DNA of 10,066 bases, from the NCBI GenBank assembly GCA_046597185.1, contig JBKJLF010000766.1:1-10066 (forward strand). Reading direction: 5' to 3'. This document shows, in pieces, positions 7,873-10,066 of this stretch (position 1 is its first letter; every line of letters starts with the position of its first letter). The notes beneath the pieces were generated by a model. It did not search any database and was not told where the DNA came from. It saw only the letters and a program-made list of their open reading frames with translations. The stretch is from CAMBDR01 sp046597185 (GTDB taxonomy: Bacteria > Pseudomonadota > Gammaproteobacteria > Burkholderiales > Burkholderiaceae_D). A program made the position numbers and the translations under genes.

Positions 7873-8259
7873 TTATGCCTGCGCCAGCAGTTGGCGTAAA
7901 TTGGGTGCGCCCACCGCCGCGCCGGGCTTGACTTGATCCATTTGCACCTGCAACAAGCGTTGCGCCAGGCTCAGGTCGGGCAGCACGGTGCCAAAAAAGC
8001 TGGGCGTGTCGCCATATTGAATCAGCAGTGTGGGGAAATTTTCAATATCCAGGTCGCCCACCACCGCCGCCTGATCTTCAATATCAATCCAGATAAAATA
8101 CAAATCAGGGTATTGACTGGCCAATTGCTGAAAGCGCGCTTGATATTCGCCGCACGTACCACACCAGGCCGCACACAGGCAGGCAACAAACCAGCCTTGG
8201 GCTGGCAAATCTTGCAGCAATTGGTCTCGATTGTCGTCACTTAAGGTCAGGCTGGGCAT
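7873..8259 (-). CDS. Thioredoxin-like protein with a CGTC active site
   Basis: This is a 128-residue thioredoxin-fold protein read from ATG 8259. The redox motif is AAWCGTC (Cys33 and Cys36) and the cis-proline loop is ENFPTLL (Pro76), both in the expected spacing. There is no signal peptide or membrane anchor, so it is probably cytoplasmic. The central dipeptide is Gly-Thr instead of the Gly-Pro of classical thioredoxin. About 20 extra residues follow the fold (from about 108). The frame is open up to a GTG at 8307, but I prefer ATG 8259: the added residues look non-conserved, and a -10-like box (8297-8292) lies inside the extension. The gene is convergent with the IorB-like gene, 36 bp from its stop, and divergent from tsaB. 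Substrates are unknown; a general disulfide reductase role is inferred from the family. Confidence 0.85.
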   Translation of the reverse strand: MPSLTLSDDNRDQLLQDLPAQGWFVACLCAAWCGTCGEYQARFQQLASQYPDLYFIWIDIEDQAAVVGDLDIENFPTLLIQYGDTPSFFGTVLPDLSLAQRLLQVQMDQVKPGAAVGAPNLRQLLAQA

Positions 8260-8286
8260 GCTATACGCGAAGAAGGTGGTGAAGAG

Positions 8287-8351
8287 GCGATATTTTACCC
8301 GCTTCACTCGAAAATTTTGGCATTTGGCGAATCAAGACGGTAAAATAGCGC
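8287..8351. promoter_or_regulatory. Divergent promoter region with mirrored -10 boxes (thioredoxin-like / tsaB)
   Basis: On the plus strand TTGGCA (8317-8322) and TAAAAT (8341-8346) are 18 bp apart, each 5/6 to consensus, and serve tsaB. The -10 box ends only 5 bp before the tsaB ATG, so transcription should begin at or next to the start codon. On the minus strand a second TAAAAT (8297-8292) faces the thioredoxin-like gene; its -35 is poor. The surrounding sequences form an inverted repeat: GGTAAAATAGCGC on the plus strand, starting at 8339, and GGTAAAATATCGC on the minus strand, starting at 8299. Confidence 0.5.
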
Positions 8352-9119
8352 ATGTCTACGATACTTGCCATTGAAACTTCCACCGAAATTGCCTCCGTTG
8401 CACTCTTGCATGACGGAAAATTATGGCGTCAGGCTGCCAGCGGTGTACAAAATCATTCCCTTAGCGTCTTGCCCATGGTGCAAATTTTATTGCAACAGGC
8501 AGATTTGACCTTGGCGGATTGTTCGGCCATTGCCTTTGGCGCGGGGCCGGGTTCCTTCACGGGGGTGCGCACTGCGTGCGGACTGGCGCAAGGTTTGGCG
8601 TTTGGTTTGAATTTGCCTGTCTTGCCTATTAGCACTTTACTGGCTTTGGCCCAGGCGTATCGGGAACAGGCTGGCGTGGTATCGGTTATGCCGATACTGG
8701 ATGCCCGCATGGGGGAAGTGTATTGGGCGCGCTACCTGTTTGATCAAGTCGATCAGGTTTGGCGCGAAATCGTAGCCCCGACCTTATCCAAACCCATGGA
8801 TATTGACCTTGATGGGAATCTTGGCGATGTGGCAATTTGTGGCAATGGCGCAGTGTTGTGCGCTGCCGCGCTGCTTAAGCAAACTGATCAAACTGATCAA
8901 ACTGATCAAACTGATCAAACTGATCAAACTGATCAAACTGATCAAACTGATCAAACTGCGCCACCAATTTTACCCGACGCCGCCCAGATCGCCCAATTGG
9001 GCGCACTGGCTTTTGCCGCAGGGCTGGGCTTGGATGCGGCGCTGGCTCAGCCAGTTTATTTGCGCAATAAAGTGGCGCAAACCACGGCAGAACGATTACA
9101 AATTAAGGCGGCAGTATGA
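8352..9119 (+). CDS. tsaB: tRNA threonylcarbamoyladenosine biosynthesis protein TsaB
   Basis: TsaB is the ASKHA-fold partner of TsaD. With TsaE and TsaC it forms t6A at position 37 of ANN-decoding tRNAs in the cytoplasm. The protein has 255 residues against about 231 in E. coli. The N-terminus reads LAIETSTEIASVAL, followed by NHSLSVLPM, FGAGPGSFTGVRTACGLAQGLAFG is present in conserved form, and the C-terminus keeps PVYLRNKVAQ. The extra length is largely a QTD repeat at residues 177-200, inserted just before the C-terminal segment and encoded by a perfect 9-bp DNA repeat. No Shine-Dalgarno sequence precedes the ATG; a -10 box lies 5 bp upstream, suggesting leaderless translation. The stop overlaps the rimI start by ATGA. 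The gene is probably essential, as in most bacteria that have it, so the insertion is presumably tolerated. Confidence 0.96.
   Translation: MSTILAIETSTEIASVALLHDGKLWRQAASGVQNHSLSVLPMVQILLQQADLTLADCSAIAFGAGPGSFTGVRTACGLAQGLAFGLNLPVLPISTLLALAQAYREQAGVVSVMPILDARMGEVYWARYLFDQVDQVWREIVAPTLSKPMDIDLDGNLGDVAICGNGAVLCAAALLKQTDQTDQTDQTDQTDQTDQTDQTDQTAPPILPDAAQIAQLGALAFAAGLGLDAALAQPVYLRNKVAQTTAERLQIKAAV
8880..8958 (+). repeat. Perfect 9-bp tandem repeat (CAAACTGAT) x8 plus a partial unit, inside tsaB
   Basis: Eight identical copies of CAAACTGAT run from 8880 to 8951, followed by CAAACTG to 8958. Each unit encodes Gln-Thr-Asp and contains the palindrome TGATCA, hence a GATC site every 9 bp. The array is in frame, so gain or loss of units keeps tsaB open. 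Confidence 0.98.
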
Positions 9120-9559
9120 ATTTTGAACGGATGCAAGCCGATGATATGGCCGAAGTGTTGGCCATTGAGCAGGCGGTTTTTCCGCACCCATGGAGCCGGG
9201 GGAATTTTCTTGATTCTCTGGCCAGTGGCTATGAAGCCTGGGTGGTGCGCGATGCTACGCAAACTATGCTGGGTTATGTTTTGCTGATGATGATATTGGA
9301 TGAGGCGCATTTACTCAATATTGCCTTGCGTGCCGATGCGCAAGGGCAGGGCATGGGGCGCATGCTGATGGATAAGGCCATGTCGATTGCGCGCGGCAAA
9401 AATGCCTTGACGCTATTTCTCGAAGTGCGCCCTTCCAATTTGCGTGCGCTGGCCACTTATCAACGCTATGGCTTTGACCAGGTTGGGCGGCGCAAAGACT
9501 ACTACCCTGCAGCAAATAATGGGCGCGAAGATGCCGTGGTCATGAGGTTGGTGTTATGA
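9116..9559 (+). CDS. rimI: Ribosomal protein S18 alanine N-acetyltransferase RimI
   Basis: This is a 147-residue GNAT acetyltransferase that transfers an acetyl group from acetyl-CoA to the N-terminal alanine of ribosomal protein S18. Visible motifs are the substrate-side FPHPWSRGNF (22-31), LLNIAL on the central strand, and the acetyl-CoA pyrophosphate loop AQGQGMGRMLMD (75-86). Then follow LEVRPSNLRALATYQRYGF, with Glu103 and Tyr115 at the positions of the catalytic residues of E. coli RimI, and RKDYYPAANNGREDAVVM near the end. Length matches the family. AAGG lies 8 nt before the ATG. It overlaps tsaB upstream and the UDG gene downstream, each by ATGA, so the three are almost certainly one translationally coupled operon. 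This order is one I recognise from betaproteobacteria. Confidence 0.95.
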   Translation: MNFERMQADDMAEVLAIEQAVFPHPWSRGNFLDSLASGYEAWVVRDATQTMLGYVLLMMILDEAHLLNIALRADAQGQGMGRMLMDKAMSIARGKNALTLFLEVRPSNLRALATYQRYGFDQVGRRKDYYPAANNGREDAVVMRLVL

Positions 9560-10066
9560 GCAATAGACTTGAGCGGCGTAGTCTGTTTTTGCAAGAGTTG
9601 GGCCTGGCACCGCAATGGCAGCGCAAAGCCATGCCAGTGGCCGAGATGATGATCGCAGACGATGCGAGCGCTTTGCAGGCTGAACCTGAATCGCGCCCCG
9701 TCCAACCAGCCCGGATTGCAACGCCGCTGCCTGCGCAGATTGAACCACAAGTTCAGGTTCAAGCTCAAACGCCTGTTCAAACTCAGCCGCAACCACCGAT
9801 ACAAGCACCCGCTAAAACGCACGCTCAAACGCACATACCGATTGCCAACATGAACTGGGCGCAATTGCAGCAAGCAGTCGCATCCTGCACGGCCTGTGCC
9901 TTATCGCGCCAGCGCCAACAAACGGTGTTGGGCAGCGGTGTCACTGATCCCGCCTGGCTGGTAGTAGGGGATAGCCCGAGCGTGAGTGATGAAGCCGAAG
10001 GGGTGGCATTTTCAGGTAAAGTCGGTGTGTTACTCGACAATATGCTGCACTCTGGGGGCAAAAGCC
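9556..10066 (+). CDS. Family 4-type uracil-DNA glycosylase (3' end outside window)
   Basis: The frame opens at ATG 9556, with GAGG 8 nt upstream and an ATGA overlap with rimI, and runs 170 codons to the window edge. A short N-terminal segment (1-35) is followed by a low-complexity linker rich in Gln, Pro and Ala (about 41-95), then the start of the glycosylase domain. Cys111 and Cys114 (CTACALS) match the first two ligands of the family's [4Fe-4S] cluster, and VLGSG, WLVVG and LLDNML match family 4 landmarks. The family removes uracil from DNA at the start of base excision repair. The usual GEAPGxxEDxxGxPFVG motif here reads GDSPSVSDEAEGVAFSG (138-154), so several active-site positions differ. 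The protein may be a diverged or altered-specificity member. The remaining cluster cysteines and the second catalytic motif lie outside the window. Confidence 0.85.
   Translation, partial: MSNRLERRSLFLQELGLAPQWQRKAMPVAEMMIADDASALQAEPESRPVQPARIATPLPAQIEPQVQVQAQTPVQTQPQPPIQAPAKTHAQTHIPIANMNWAQLQQAVASCTACALSRQRQQTVLGSGVTDPAWLVVGDSPSVSDEAEGVAFSGKVGVLLDNMLHSGGKS

Noticed and set aside
8260..8307. GTG at 8307 as start of the thioredoxin-like gene
   Set aside because: The added 16 residues look non-conserved, the start has no ribosome site, and a -10-like box lies within this extension.
8880..8958. Could the 9-bp array be a CRISPR array, iteron-type origin or SeqA-type cluster?
   Set aside because: Units abut with no spacers, lie in frame inside a recognisable gene, and there are no cas, rep or origin features nearby. 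A coding minisatellite explains it.
8803..9126. Overlapping plus-strand frame with a Leu-Ile-Lys repeat across the tsaB array
   Set aside because: It is the second reading frame of the same 9-bp repeat; the rest of the frame has no recognisable similarity and tsaB is intact.
9502..9873. 123-codon Arg/Leu-rich open frame antisense to the rimI/UDG junction
   Set aside because: Its repetitive look comes from the Gln/Pro linker codons read in reverse.

Overview
The gene content, about 50% GC by eye, and the tsaB-rimI-uracil-DNA glycosylase order suggest a Gram-negative betaproteobacterium, probably Burkholderiales and possibly Oxalobacteraceae. That placement is inferred from remembered protein families, since there is no rRNA or other phylogenetic marker here. 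The window looks like ordinary chromosome. I see no insertion sequence, phage gene, tRNA, rRNA, CRISPR array or obvious defence locus.

Layout. (1) Minus strand 1-1261: the N-terminal 420 codons of a thiamine-pyrophosphate enzyme related to acetolactate synthase, cut by the window edge. (2) An AT-rich divergent intergenic region of about 330-365 bp. (3) Plus strand: a DUF1415 protein. (4) A short intergenic region with a good sigma70-type promoter. (5) Plus strand: a 1039-residue membrane-bound HAMP-PAS-PAS-PAS-GGDEF-EAL protein with both c-di-GMP catalytic domains intact. It shares an ATGA stop/start overlap with (6) a 777-residue Tat-exported molybdenum hydroxylase large subunit of the IorB (isoquinoline 1-oxidoreductase beta) type. 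(7) Minus strand, convergent: a small thioredoxin-like protein. (8) Plus strand, divergent from it: tsaB, rimI and a family 4 uracil-DNA glycosylase (cut by the window edge), each joined to the next by an ATGA overlap.

How the genes work together. TsaB takes part in making the universal tRNA t6A modification, RimI acetylates the N-terminus of ribosomal protein S18, and the UDG removes uracil from DNA. This is a housekeeping operon. The GGDEF/EAL-IorB pair is less usual: a c-di-GMP signalling enzyme appears translationally coupled to an exported molybdoenzyme subunit whose normal [2Fe-2S] partner is not beside it.

The most distinctive sequence feature is a perfect 8-copy, 9-bp tandem repeat inside tsaB (a QTD repeat in the protein, with a GATC site in every unit). 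Other points for a second look are a tsaB promoter whose -10 box lies only 5 bp from the start codon (a leaderless candidate), a degenerate 12-bp repeat forming the extreme N-terminus of the IorB-like protein, and an altered active-site motif in the UDG-like protein. I did not find strong evidence of a wholly undescribed multi-gene system.
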